Source: Acidobacteriota bacterium (GTDB lineage Bacteria; Acidobacteriota; Blastocatellia; Pyrinomonadales; Pyrinomonadaceae). Taken from it: a stretch of 64,000 bases of DNA. Positions within the stretch are counted from its first letter, which is position 1. Each line of letters opens with the position of its first letter. The translations under genes were made by a program, and so were the position numbers. The notes under the pieces were generated by a model that was not told where the DNA came from, searched no databases, and was given only the letters and a program-made list of their open reading frames with translations. Positions 26,087 through 34,750 of this stretch are shown here, piece by piece. Location: contig JADJOS010000001.1 of the NCBI GenBank assembly GCA_016713675.1, positions 1 to 64,000 on the forward strand, in the 5' to 3' direction.

Positions 26087-27385
26087 CTAAAAACTCACCT
26101 TTGCCCCTTCGTACAAACTCTCCAGATTGCTCGTTGCTACCGTTTCATCAGCCTCTACACCGGTGACGATCTGAGCAAATCCACCTTCTTCAGTACCGAG
26201 CTGCACCACGCGAAGTTTAACGATGCCTTCTTGTACAACAAAAACCCGGTATGATTGGGTTGCCTGATGATTGTATACAGCCGTTCTTGGGACAAATACT
26301 CCCTTCCCTCCGCCATCTCGATTGATCCGAACAGTTGCAAACATTCCCTGGCGAAGCGAGTTATCACCATTCTCGACCGTTGCCTCGACAACTGCCGAAC
26401 GTGAGACCGGGTCTACTGCCGGATTTACCGCAATTACAGTACCTGCGAATTTTCGGTCCTTATAAGCATCGACCTGCACCGAAACTCCGCGTCCGATGCC
26501 AATGTAAGGGATATCCGCCTCGGCGACCTGGATCAAGACCTTGATCGGATTTGTCCGCAGTATCGTTGCCACAACGGATGCCGAAGATACGTATTCGCCA
26601 ACCGCGACCGCTCGGTTGCTGATAAAGCCGGAAAAAGGAGCTTTGATAACAGTATCAGTGATCGCTTGCTCGGCGTCTGCAACCTGCGTCTGCGCAGATT
26701 CGACATCGGCTCTGGCACTGGCGATCGCCTGATTGTTCTGCTTTGCGTTATTTATGGCAGCTTCAAGCTGCTGTTTGGCAACATTAGAGCGGGCCCTGGC
26801 GGTGTCACGGGCTGTTCGATATTGCTCGTAAGTTATCAACGCGACATCGCCAGTCTCCGTGAGTTCGCGATACCGCTTTTCGTTAGCCTCTGCCTGTTTC
26901 AGTTCGGCGAGCGTCTGCTCGTAATTCGCATTTGCCCCACGAACCTCGGGTATCGTCGATGCGTTAAAAGAACCTCCGCGGCCGAGCCCCAACCTTGCCT
27001 CCGCCTGAAGAACACTTGCCTGCGCACGTTTAACGCTCGCTCTTGCTGTGGCTAACCTTAGCCGTGCATCACGATCATCAATGCGTGCAATTACAGAACC
27101 GGACGCGACAAATTGTCCGACGTTGACCGATATATCAGCGATCTTGCCTGCGGTCTTAGGTGCAATGTCTGACGATTCCTCAGCCGTCATGCTGCCGGTT
27201 GCCTGAATGACCGATGCGACATCTCGCGACTCGCTCTTGGCAACAGTGATGACAAGCGGAGCGTCTCCGGGATTCGCGTCGGTATTTGAGTTGTTGCGTT
27301 TGGTTTCGGTGGAACCCGAACCGCAGGCGAGCGACCCGGCCATTGCCATCGCGCAAATTACTGATCCAACAAGGTAATTCCTCAT
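26087..27385 (-). CDS. RND efflux periplasmic adaptor subunit, lipoprotein
   Basis: Membrane-fusion protein linking the RND pump to TolC. The signal ends in a lipobox with Cys21 (AGSLACGSG), so it should be lipidated. 432 residues: barrel-sandwich halves around GKIADISVNVGQFVASGSVI and TVIKAPFSGFISNRAVAVGE, a long helical hairpin between them (about 120-240), the beta-barrel (PIKVLIQVAEADIPYIGIGR) and the membrane-proximal domain (VFVPRTAVYNHQATQSYRVF). The first gene of the operon; 160 bp separate it from the divergent rhodanese gene, where the shared promoter region must lie. No local TetR/MarR regulator gene is seen. Confidence 0.94.
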   Translation of the reverse strand: MRNYLVGSVICAMAMAGSLACGSGSTETKRNNSNTDANPGDAPLVITVAKSESRDVASVIQATGSMTAEESSDIAPKTAGKIADISVNVGQFVASGSVIARIDDRDARLRLATARASVKRAQASVLQAEARLGLGRGGSFNASTIPEVRGANANYEQTLAELKQAEANEKRYRELTETGDVALITYEQYRTARDTARARSNVAKQQLEAAINNAKQNNQAIASARADVESAQTQVADAEQAITDTVIKAPFSGFISNRAVAVGEYVSSASVVATILRTNPIKVLIQVAEADIPYIGIGRGVSVQVDAYKDRKFAGTVIAVNPAVDPVSRSAVVEATVENGDNSLRQGMFATVRINRDGGGKGVFVPRTAVYNHQATQSYRVFVVQEGIVKLRVVQLGTEEGGFAQIVTGVEADETVATSNLESLYEGAKVSF

Positions 27386-27545
27386 AGCAGATTCGTCTAA
27401 GTGATGTATTTTATAACAATTTGGGAGAACGCCGAACAGCGGCTTTGTAAACTTTTGTCAACAACCGTCAGCAAGCCACATTTCGGGTCATCATGTGGGT
27501 AGTGTTAAACTAACGAAGATTTGATTTGAGAGGAAAAGCAATTAC

Positions 27546-27866
27546 ATGCAGGAAATTACCGCTTTAGAACTAAAGGATCTACTCGATTCGGGTTTGGATG
27601 TACAGCTTATTGACGTGCGGCAACCCGACGAATTTGCCTTCGCAAGGATCGAAGGTGCCAAGCTCATTCCGCTGGGCGAGATCATCAGCCGAATGAACGA
27701 ACTCGACCAATCGCGCGATGCGATCATCCAGTGCAAAATGGGCGGCCGCAGCGCCCGTGCGATCGAAGCCCTGCAGCGAATGGGCTACACCGGGACGCTA
27801 AAAAACCTCGTCGGCGGGATAACAGCCTGGTCAAACGACGTCGATCCGAGCGTGCCGAAATATTAG
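27546..27866 (+). CDS. Single-domain rhodanese-like sulfurtransferase
   Basis: Cytoplasmic sulfur carrier/transferase; 106 residues, one rhodanese domain. The active cysteine is Cys63 in IIQCKMGGRSARAIEAL; the CKMGGRS loop has the usual 6 residues for sulfur substrates. DVRQPDEFAFARIEGAKLIP is the CH2A-type motif. A strong ribosome site (GAGAGGAAAA, about 27527-27537) precedes the ATG. It is near the 2Fe-2S protein and glutaredoxin genes, which suggests sulfur or redox chemistry, but without an operon link. Confidence 0.93.
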   Translation: MQEITALELKDLLDSGLDVQLIDVRQPDEFAFARIEGAKLIPLGEIISRMNELDQSRDAIIQCKMGGRSARAIEALQRMGYTGTLKNLVGGITAWSNDVDPSVPKY

Positions 27867-27938
27867 GGTCTAATACCTGCTGAATGGCCGGTCTTACGCG
27901 ATCTTCGCTGTCGATCGGCTGATAATGTGGTGCCGTTG

Positions 27939-28688
27939 CTATTTGATACTGAAACCGTAGTGGATCGACAGAAAGTTGTTCCCCCGACCTGAGTTTCCGA
28001 TCGTGTAAGCGACCGAGAGATTCTGCGACCGTTTGAGATCATAACTGAAGCCGAAATTCGAATAACCCAAGCTGTTCTTTCCGCTGGTCCAGTCCGCTAT
28101 AAGTTTGAATTTCTTTGTGATGGGCTGTTCGAAACCCACCATCAAACCTGTTCTTGACCCAAAATCCCTTGAGGTATTAGCCAATCCATAGATACCGCCG
28201 GTTAACCTCATATCCTTGACCGACTCAAAGGTCTTACTGGCATTTAAATAGAATTGTGCGGTCATGCGGTCACCTGCTTTTTTATTCAGTGGTATAAAAG
28301 CGACCGTCCCGACTGAAACGGCGACGCCGCTATTTTCGTTCTCATAAGCTTTCCACTTGATGTTCGGCTGCAATTCGTGTGCTCCGCCATCGACATCGTA
28401 CGTTAAGTAGTAATTGACGCCGATCTCGACGTTTTTTTTCAGGCCGTAAACGATCGATGGGCCGTAGGACTGCAAGCCGCCGTTCTCGTACTTCGCGAAG
28501 TGCGAATAGGCCTCAAGCGTGACATGAAGGGTCTCCTTTTCCTGTGTGTCGGTCGACGGCACAAAAAAGACCCCTGATTGAGCAAATGCCGAGGTGATGA
28601 ATATAAATATGCAGAGGGCCGATATCGCAATTTTGGGAAGACTCATACTCAATGCCGCAAATCTCCGTTTCTTGATGGTTGCGATCAA
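27939..28688 (-). CDS. Predicted outer-membrane beta-barrel protein
   Basis: Not a named family. 249 residues; a signal peptide at SLPKIAISALCIFIFITSAF ends at FAQ (the actual start may be MSLPKIAI, residue 15). The mature part is made of alternating amphipathic strands typical of a barrel: TLHVTLEAYSHFAKYENGGL, NVEIGVNYYLTYDVDGG, RLTGGIYGLANTSRDFGSRT, KFKLIADWTSGKNSLGYSNF and LSVAYTIGNSGRGNNFLSIH. It ends near a terminal aromatic (HYGFSIK), as for BAM substrates. No transport substrate can be named. It lies 6 bp downstream of the 2Fe-2S gene on the same strand, so they are probably co-transcribed. Confidence 0.7.
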   Translation of the reverse strand: MIATIKKRRFAALSMSLPKIAISALCIFIFITSAFAQSGVFFVPSTDTQEKETLHVTLEAYSHFAKYENGGLQSYGPSIVYGLKKNVEIGVNYYLTYDVDGGAHELQPNIKWKAYENENSGVAVSVGTVAFIPLNKKAGDRMTAQFYLNASKTFESVKDMRLTGGIYGLANTSRDFGSRTGLMVGFEQPITKKFKLIADWTSGKNSLGYSNFGFSYDLKRSQNLSVAYTIGNSGRGNNFLSIHYGFSIK

Positions 28689-28694
28689 CGCATT

Positions 28695-28982
28695 TTAGTT
28701 GTCAGCGAGATCAATACCCTCAGCCAACCTAACGATCTTCATATCTTCGGCAACGGTGGTGCGGCAGGACATGACCGCTTTTTCTTTGTCGCCGTTTTGG
28801 AGCCAGACCTGGCAGTTGATGCATTCGCCGTTCCAGCAGAATTCGCCGTACGAGATATTTTCCATCGCGAGAAACTGAAAACACCTGAGCAGCGAATTGT
28901 TCTCCGGGACCATACGCTTTTCGCCGAGAATGTCGATTTCGATCAGCTTATCGAAAGGAGCAAAGATATCATGGTGTTCCAT
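28695..28982 (-). CDS. Small 2Fe-2S (plant-type ferredoxin-like) protein
   Basis: 95 residues with the cysteine pattern C49-x4-C54-x2-C57 and C73 (CWNGECINC, MSCRT), which is the plant-type [2Fe-2S] arrangement. The upstream domain is short (LIEIDILGEKRMVPENNSLL), giving a minimal ferredoxin. Residues before Cys49 (EFCWNGE) lack the usual G-x-C-G, so this may be a family variant also seen in acidobacterial genomes. It probably carries electrons in the cytoplasm; the partner is not known. Co-directional and close to the barrel gene. Confidence 0.8.
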   Translation of the reverse strand: MEHHDIFAPFDKLIEIDILGEKRMVPENNSLLRCFQFLAMENISYGEFCWNGECINCQVWLQNGDKEKAVMSCRTTVAEDMKIVRLAEGIDLADN

Positions 28983-29060
28983 AGAAATAGTTGTTACAAA
29001 CGGCCGGTATCGGCGCTTTCGCGACTAGATAATCTTATCGAAAAGGTGTAATTTTAAGCA

Positions 29061-29282
29061 ATGTCCTTAGTATTGTATACCAAACCGGATTGTCCGTATT
29101 GCCAGCGGGCGCGTGAACATTATGATGCTCACGGGATCGAGTATATTGAGCACGACGCTCAGAACGACAAGCTTCGCCAGCGCGAAATGCTCGAGTTTTC
29201 TGGGGGCGATCTGACCGTTCCGTGCATTATCCAGAACGGCGAATACATTGCTTCGGGTTGGGGTGATCCGCCCCGCGGCTGA
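29061..29282 (+). CDS. Glutaredoxin-like thiol-disulfide protein
   Basis: 73 residues, thioredoxin fold, with the dithiol active site CPYC (residues 11-14), a cis-proline motif in LTVPCIIQNG and a C-terminal GWGDPPRG. The latter tail resembles the small UXX-star/glutaredoxin subgroup, some members of which have selenocysteine at the active site; here an ordinary cysteine codon is used. It would reduce disulfides or bind iron-sulfur intermediates in the cytoplasm. The gene is divergent from the 2Fe-2S gene, 78 bp away. Confidence 0.86.
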   Translation: MSLVLYTKPDCPYCQRAREHYDAHGIEYIEHDAQNDKLRQREMLEFSGGDLTVPCIIQNGEYIASGWGDPPRG

Positions 29283-29448
29283 ACGATCCGTATTGATTGA
29301 GCGGCAGTTTGCCGGTCACTGATATAAGATTTTTCCAGATTTCGCCCGTTTCCTCTCCGCGGGGCTTTACATGACGGCTCGTAAATTTTACGATTACCGT
29401 TCGCGAAGATTTGAGCGGCATGCCGGATTTTTTTGATCGGCGTTTTTT

Positions 29449-31881
29449 ATGGTTGGTTCGCAAATTAACCAGTACAAGATACTAGAAAAGATCGGCTCGG
29501 GCGGCCAGGGAACTGTTTACAAGGCCCTCGACACCAAGCTCAACCGCACCGCCGTCATCAAGGTCCTCCCGCCTGAACTCACGCAAAAAACCGCCAACTT
29601 CAAGCGTTTCGAACGCGAGGCCCAGCTTTGTTCGCAGCTCGATCACCCGAATATCTGTACGATCTACGACTTTCACAGCGACGATGGAGTATTTTACATC
29701 GCAATGCAGTGGGTCGACGGCAAGAATGTTCGCCAGCTTGTCGCGGGCCGGCCGCTCGAACTGAAAAGTGCCTTGTCTATCGCGATCCAGGTCACCGACG
29801 CTCTCGCATATGCCCATTCGAAGAACATCATTCACCGCGACATCAAGGCCGGGAATATCATGGTCACCGATTCGGGCCAGGTAAAAATACTCGATTTTGG
29901 CCTCGCCAAGCTCCTTGAGGACGAACACGCCGCTATCAACGAGGGCTATGACCGCACCGAGATAACCGAACTTGGGATCCCGTACGGCACAGCAACTTAC
30001 GCAGCTCCTGAACAAGCAAAGGGCGAACGGGCAGATCATCGCAGCGACATCTTTTCAACGGGCGTTTTGATCTACGAAATGCTCACAGGCATTTGGGCAT
30101 TTCAGGGCAAAACTGTCATCGATGTGCGGCATCAAGTTCTTTACGGCACGCCAAAACCGCTCGCTGACCAGCGGAAGGAACCATTGCCCGCACAGCTCCA
30201 AAGCATTGTGGATAAAGCACTTGCCAAAGATCCGAAAGACCGTTACCAAAAGATCGCGACGATGCGAGATGAACTTCGTGCTGTGCTGCATCAGGTTGCA
30301 GGAGCCCAGATAATGCCTGGCGATACATTTTCACCCGGCCACGCTGACGGCGGCACGGTCAAACGTGTACTCAACTGGTTTACCGGCAAATCCGTTCCGG
30401 AGGCGAGCTCGATCGGCAGTATGCCCCAAATGACCAGTCAGCCTTCATTCTCGCCGGACATTTCGATGACTGCCACGGGAATTGAGAAGAAAAGTGTAGC
30501 CATCCTGCCGTTTCAGAATATGGGCGGCGATCCGGCCTCGGCGTTTTATGAATTTGCACTTGCCGATGCCGTCATTACGGAATTGGCACAGATCCGGTCG
30601 ATCATCGTTCGGCCAAGCAGCGTCATTGCAAAATATCAAGGCAAAGCCATCGATCCTCGCGAAGCCGGCAAGGAATTACGGGTCCACGCTGTGCTTTCAG
30701 CCGGCTTCTTGCGGGCCGGCGAAAAGCTGCGCGTGACCGCGCAATTGCTTGACGTAGTGAGCGGCGACATTCTATGGTCAGATCGGATCGACGCCGAGGG
30801 CAGCGACATTCTCGCCCTGCAGGACGGCATTGCAACGAAGATCCTCGAAGGACTGCGACTCGAATTGACCGATATCGAGGCCGAAAAACTAGGCAAACGA
30901 GCGACGGACAATGCCGAGGCTTGGGAAGAATATCTCCGCGGCCGTGATAATTTTGGCCGTTTCATTTTCCGCACTATCGATGCCGACGATTGCGACGCGG
31001 CAATGGCGAATTTCAAACACGCGATCGAACTGGATCCGCATTTCGCCCTCGCTTACAGCGGCCTCGGCGCCTGCTACGCGAATCGTGTATTTAAGGGCCT
31101 GGGCGAACCGGAAGATTACACGTACGCCGAAGCTGCATTCAGCAAGGCCTTTTTCTACGATCAGAACGTGGTCGAGGCACGAGTTCTGATGGTCATGATC
31201 TACATGGCACGCGGCGAGAAAAAGAAAGCGAGGAGCGAGATCGATCTCCTGCAGAAACAGTTTCCCAATGATGCTGCACTATATTTCGTTAAAGGCGTCA
31301 TGCACCGGCTCGATGGCGAATATGAGGAATCACTCAGATCATTTGAGAAACTCTCAAGGCTTGATCCTGCGGCTCGCGCGGTCGCCGCATACAACCGAGC
31401 CCGCATATTTATCTACAAACGCGAATTTGACCGGGCGAATGAGGAACTCGACAAAGGATTCAAGGTCGAACCCAATCATCCGATGCTCAAGATATTTCGG
31501 TCGGGCGTGCTCTATTATCAGGGGCAATACGACGAGTCGTTGAAGTTGATCGCCGGCGTTCTAAAGGATAATCCGCGAATGGACGGCATCCGTCCGCTTT
31601 ACGCTCTCTTTCTCGCCGGCAGCGGCCATCCGGATGAAGCAAAAGCCCAATTGACCGAAGACGCTCTTGCGATCGCACGTGCCGATCACGATATGGCATA
31701 TTGGGTCGGCTCGACCTACGCCGTCCTTGGTGACAGAGACCTCGCTTTCAAATGGCTGAACAAGGCCGTCCGCCTCGGCAACCAGAATAAACCGCACTTT
31801 GAGAACGATATAAACCTTGCCACGATTCGGGACGACGAGCGTTGGCCGGAATTGCTGGAAAAAATGAAACTTGGCGATTAG
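29449..31881 (+). CDS. Ser/Thr protein kinase fused to a TolB-like domain and TPR repeats
   Basis: 810 residues, no clear membrane helix. Kinase domain (about 8-275): glycine loop GSGGQG (16-21), Lys38, catalytic HRDIKAGN (129-136), DFG (149-151), and GTATYAAPEQA as the P+1/APE segment. HRD with Lys two residues later is an RD kinase, so activation-loop phosphorylation may regulate it. Residues 345-490 (KKSVAILPFQNMGGD, RSIIVRPSSVIAKYQGK, LRVTAQLLDVVSGDILWSD) form a FlgO/TolB N-terminal-like domain, common in adenylate-cyclase/TPR fusions. The rest is about eight TPRs (for example AMANFKHAIELDPHFALAYS). This architecture is typical of Acidobacteriota and Myxococcota. Targets are unknown. It converges with the EPS locus through a terminator. 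Confidence 0.92.
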   Translation: MVGSQINQYKILEKIGSGGQGTVYKALDTKLNRTAVIKVLPPELTQKTANFKRFEREAQLCSQLDHPNICTIYDFHSDDGVFYIAMQWVDGKNVRQLVAGRPLELKSALSIAIQVTDALAYAHSKNIIHRDIKAGNIMVTDSGQVKILDFGLAKLLEDEHAAINEGYDRTEITELGIPYGTATYAAPEQAKGERADHRSDIFSTGVLIYEMLTGIWAFQGKTVIDVRHQVLYGTPKPLADQRKEPLPAQLQSIVDKALAKDPKDRYQKIATMRDELRAVLHQVAGAQIMPGDTFSPGHADGGTVKRVLNWFTGKSVPEASSIGSMPQMTSQPSFSPDISMTATGIEKKSVAILPFQNMGGDPASAFYEFALADAVITELAQIRSIIVRPSSVIAKYQGKAIDPREAGKELRVHAVLSAGFLRAGEKLRVTAQLLDVVSGDILWSDRIDAEGSDILALQDGIATKILEGLRLELTDIEAEKLGKRATDNAEAWEEYLRGRDNFGRFIFRTIDADDCDAAMANFKHAIELDPHFALAYSGLGACYANRVFKGLGEPEDYTYAEAAFSKAFFYDQNVVEARVLMVMIYMARGEKKKARSEIDLLQKQFPNDAALYFVKGVMHRLDGEYEESLRSFEKLSRLDPAARAVAAYNRARIFIYKREFDRANEELDKGFKVEPNHPMLKIFRSGVLYYQGQYDESLKLIAGVLKDNPRMDGIRPLYALFLAGSGHPDEAKAQLTEDALAIARADHDMAYWVGSTYAVLGDRDLAFKWLNKAVRLGNQNKPHFENDINLATIRDDERWPELLEKMKLGD

Positions 31882-31907
31882 CTCAGTTTGCACCGTTCGA
31901 TACATAA

Positions 31908-31953
31908 AAGGCACGAAAAGGAATTGAAAGTTCCCATTTCGCGCCTTCTTTAT
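31908..31953. terminator. Bidirectional terminator between kinase and methyltransferase genes
   Basis: Stem AAGGCACGAAA (31908-31918) and TTTCGCGCCTT (31937-31947), one mismatch, with an inner GGAA/TTCC hairpin. An A-rich left flank and TTTATTGTTT on the right suit both strands. It lies between two convergent genes. Confidence 0.72.
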
Positions 31954-31982
31954 TGTTTCCGAACCGAGATCTCTCCGGCCCG

Positions 31983-32879
31983 CTACCCGTTTTTAGTTAT
32001 TCTTTCAAATACGAACTCGTTACACCCCAGGCCAACTCCGCCGGTGGTTATCTTCTTAAGCGTGAATCCGCGTTCCTTATAGAATTCGAAGATCTCATCG
32101 ACGGTCGCGACCTCGTATGGATAGCCGCCGACCCAATCGATGATGTCGTGCCAGCGGTTCATGCCGCGGCCGTTTTTGTATTTGGTCCACGAATGGACAT
32201 AACTAATCGGTTTGAGCGTGACAATGCTGGCCGCGATCTTCTTTAGTTCATCGGGCAAGGTAACAGCGACGGCGAATGGGGTTTTCAGAACGCCCGGCAG
32301 TCTGCAATAGGTTTTCTTTATCCAATGCCAGCGACGTGCCTGACTTCCCGTGTCGTTGTAGATCGCGATGAAGAGCTTTCCTCCGGCGGTCGTCGGAATG
32401 ACGGCATTCTCTAACGCACGCCACATCTCGCCCGTGTGATGCAGCACGCCCCACGAATAGACGACGTCGAATGTGCCTAACGAAGCGACATATTCAGCAT
32501 CAAGTGCCGAGCCTTGTTCGACACGCCAGTTCGGGTCGTTCGCGAAATAGCGGTTCCGGAGTTCCTGCGTACACGCAAACGAATTGCTGTCAAAATCGAA
32601 CGAATGAACGCGGGCCCCGAGTTTCCTGGCCGCCAGCGAAAATAGTCCGCTGCCCGAACCGATGTCGAGGAACGACTTGCCTTCGAGCGTTTCGACCTCG
32701 AGCATCGCCCGCAGCGATTCGACTGCGGTCGCGATCCGTTCGTCATTGAGAACCGAGAGAAACGCGTTCCAGTTCTTGCCGAACTCGAACCGCTCGCCGC
32801 TAGCGACCTCGCGGCCGTGTTGTTCGGCTATGTCTAAATTATTGGTCAATGTGGCACTCATCGTATTTGCAAGGGGCAA
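31983..32879 (-). CDS. Class I SAM-dependent methyltransferase (EPS locus)
   Basis: About 298 residues. The SAM-binding motif is FLDIGSGSGLFSLAARKLGA near residue 72, motif II DFDSNSF, then DVVYSWGVLHHTGEMWRALE. The C-terminal third (WTKYKNGRGMNRWHDIIDWV and GGYPYEVATVDEIFEFYKER) is the part usually seen in the methyltransferases attached to lipopolysaccharide or polyketide loci; the NRWHDxxDWxGG segment is well conserved in that group. Target (sugar hydroxyl or another group) is unknown. Last gene of the long minus-strand operon; the gap to the YdcF gene is 4 bp. The start could also be MSATLTNNLD (residue 7). Confidence 0.86.
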   Translation of the reverse strand: MPLANTMSATLTNNLDIAEQHGREVASGERFEFGKNWNAFLSVLNDERIATAVESLRAMLEVETLEGKSFLDIGSGSGLFSLAARKLGARVHSFDFDSNSFACTQELRNRYFANDPNWRVEQGSALDAEYVASLGTFDVVYSWGVLHHTGEMWRALENAVIPTTAGGKLFIAIYNDTGSQARRWHWIKKTYCRLPGVLKTPFAVAVTLPDELKKIAASIVTLKPISYVHSWTKYKNGRGMNRWHDIIDWVGGYPYEVATVDEIFEFYKERGFTLKKITTGGVGLGCNEFVFERITKNG

Positions 32880-32883
32880 ACCT

Positions 32884-33504
32884 CTACTTATAATAGGCGT
32901 AATAGACCGCCGATTTCACATATTCGCCCGCCACGAACTGCCACCCGCGAAGCTGCAGCCACCAGTAGTTCGGATTCGGTGTCCGGTCGGTCATTCCGGC
33001 GTGCTCGATGCCGATAGCGACGCCGGTGCCTGCTAGAATGCGGTCGAAGGTCCACAGTGAACGCCGCGAATGGTACGCGGATGTCACTACAACGACCGAT
33101 CTGATCGAATACGTATCGAGATTTTTTGCGAGTACCTTTGCTTCTTCGTCCGTGCCCGCGACAATTTCGGTCAACACTATGACCGCTTCCGCCGGAACAC
33201 CGGCAGCGGCCAATTCACGTTGTTCTAGTTCGACGTACGCGACATTTGTCTGCTCATTCTTTAACCAACCACCGCGTTCGCCGTCGTTCGTGATAAAAAT
33301 TAGTGGAGCAATGCCGCGTTTATACAGATCCGCTGCCTTTCGGGTTCGTTCTTTGTAGACATACGAACCGCTTAGGACGATGATCGCGTCCGCCCTTTCG
33401 AGCGGCCGTTCGACGATCAGCCGGGCGGCAAGCCACGGAGCAATGAAGGCCCACGCCGCAATAAGGATCAAAAAGGCAATCGTTATCTTAAGTCGCAAGT
33501 CCAT
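32884..33504 (-). CDS. YdcF/SanA/ElyC-family (DUF218) membrane protein
   Basis: Start taken at 33504 (MDLRLKITIAFLILIAAWAF), giving one N-terminal transmembrane helix and a periplasmic DUF218 domain. ADAIIVLSGSYVYKERTRKA, PLIFITNDGERGGWLKNEQT and SVVVVTSAYHSRRSLWTFDR are the three typical blocks; the GxHxxR-like AYHSRR is present. This family affects envelope polysaccharide metabolism in other bacteria (ElyC, SanA), but the reaction is not established. It overlaps the upstream glycosyltransferase by 17 bp. An in-frame start at 33552 gives a longer, less likely N-terminus. Confidence 0.87.
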   Translation of the reverse strand: MDLRLKITIAFLILIAAWAFIAPWLAARLIVERPLERADAIIVLSGSYVYKERTRKAADLYKRGIAPLIFITNDGERGGWLKNEQTNVAYVELEQRELAAAGVPAEAVIVLTEIVAGTDEEAKVLAKNLDTYSIRSVVVVTSAYHSRRSLWTFDRILAGTGVAIGIEHAGMTDRTPNPNYWWLQLRGWQFVAGEYVKSAVYYAYYK

Positions 33505-34750
33505 CCTTGGCGTCCGGCTCATTAGATGCGGAGTTATTTGCCGCGGGGTCACGCAGGCGGTTCTGACAGATCAGCATGCGAAGTTCATCAACCTTCGATT
33601 CCCAACTCTCGTGGGCAATAGCGTCGCTGACGACGTCGCGCGGTTTTGGGTTAGCGAGAGCAGCTTCGATCTTGGCAATAAAATCGGCATGATCGATTCC
33701 AACGAGGCAATCAGGGAGAACATGAACTTCAGGAATATCAGTCGAAACAACCGGCAGCCCGGCAGCCAAATACTCTCGAACCTTGAGCGGGTTGGCTGCC
33801 AGCGTCAGTTCGTTGATCGCAAACGGATTGAGCGCGACATCGAATGTCTTGCAATATGCCGGCAGTTCGGCATACGGCTTGCGGCCGAGGAAGTGGATGT
33901 TCGGGACGCCGTTGAGTATTTTAACCTTCTGCTCGGCATCGACCGCTATCTTGCCGATCAGCACGACCGAACCGCCGCTGAAATGCTCGGCCGTCTTTTT
34001 GATCAGCTCATAATCGACCCAATCAGCGAGCAGCCCGTGAAAGCCAATGATCGGCCGAGGCAGATCGGCGACTTCGGCCGGAATGGCAAGCGACGGATCC
34101 AGTGCCGTACGAAAATGCCGCCAGTCGGTGCCGTGGCGGATGAGAGACGTGTTCGAGTTGAAATGTCTTTTCTTATCGAGCAGATTTTCTGCCGACACGA
34201 TCACCAGATCGGCCCGTTTGAACAAGCTGTCCTCGACAGCTTTCAACCCGTTCGACGCTCCGGTAAATGCCGTGTATTCGTCGACGCAATAATAGATCAG
34301 CTCGCTTTCGCCCAATCGTCCGGCGATCATTCCGGCGGCGGGATTAAAGACCATATTGACGGCATCATGCATACCGAGTCTCCGCATCGCCTTTTTGACC
34401 TGGCGGGCAAGAAAACTCTGATTGATCTTGAGGATCGAGGTGTTGCCGTACGACGGGAACGCAAGCGGATTGAGCACAAAAATATTCGGTTCGACCTCGC
34501 GGACCGGTTCGACAAATGCTTTGAGTTTTTTGACAATGCGCGACATGTCTTTTGATGACGTAGTCGGCATCCGGTTGGCGATGGCGTTGATCCAAAGGAT
34601 GCGGTTATCCTTCGAAAGCACCCGCATAAGGTGCGTTTTCGAGAGCGGATCACCGGTCCAGTCGTGCGAAAAACACAGGATGTCGCGGCCGCGAAGTTCT
34701 TCCCCCGCGACAGATCGTTTCTCAAGATCAGATTTGCTCATCGTGCTCAT
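33488..34750 (-). CDS. Glycosyltransferase, GT1/GT4 type
   Basis: GT-B fold sugar transferase for the EPS repeat unit; cytoplasmic face. 420 residues. The N-terminal domain begins ILCFSHDWTGDPLSKTHLMR, a form seen in TuaH-like transferases; the donor half has GIIGFHG-like PRPIIGFHGLLADWVDYELI, FLGRKPYAELPAYCKTFDVA and NPLKVREYLAAGLPVVSTDI, where the N-P-x-K-x-x-E-Y block replaces the usual E-x7-E. The C-terminal 20 residues are Asn/Ala/Asp-rich. Sugar donor unknown. The start overlaps the stop of the next gene upstream by 4 bp (34747-34750). Confidence 0.88.
   Translation of the reverse strand: MSTMSKSDLEKRSVAGEELRGRDILCFSHDWTGDPLSKTHLMRVLSKDNRILWINAIANRMPTTSSKDMSRIVKKLKAFVEPVREVEPNIFVLNPLAFPSYGNTSILKINQSFLARQVKKAMRRLGMHDAVNMVFNPAAGMIAGRLGESELIYYCVDEYTAFTGASNGLKAVEDSLFKRADLVIVSAENLLDKKRHFNSNTSLIRHGTDWRHFRTALDPSLAIPAEVADLPRPIIGFHGLLADWVDYELIKKTAEHFSGGSVVLIGKIAVDAEQKVKILNGVPNIHFLGRKPYAELPAYCKTFDVALNPFAINELTLAANPLKVREYLAAGLPVVSTDIPEVHVLPDCLVGIDHADFIAKIEAALANPKPRDVVSDAIAHESWESKVDELRMLICQNRLRDPAANNSASNEPDAKDGLAT

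Noticed and set aside
29061..29282. Possible selenoprotein, because of similarity to the UXX-star group
   Set aside because: The active site uses an ordinary cysteine codon (CPYC), and there is no in-frame TGA at that site.
33380..34555. 391-codon plus-strand frame
   Set aside because: Antisense of a clear glycosyltransferase; the translation is rich in Arg/Asp/Ile typical of a shadow frame.
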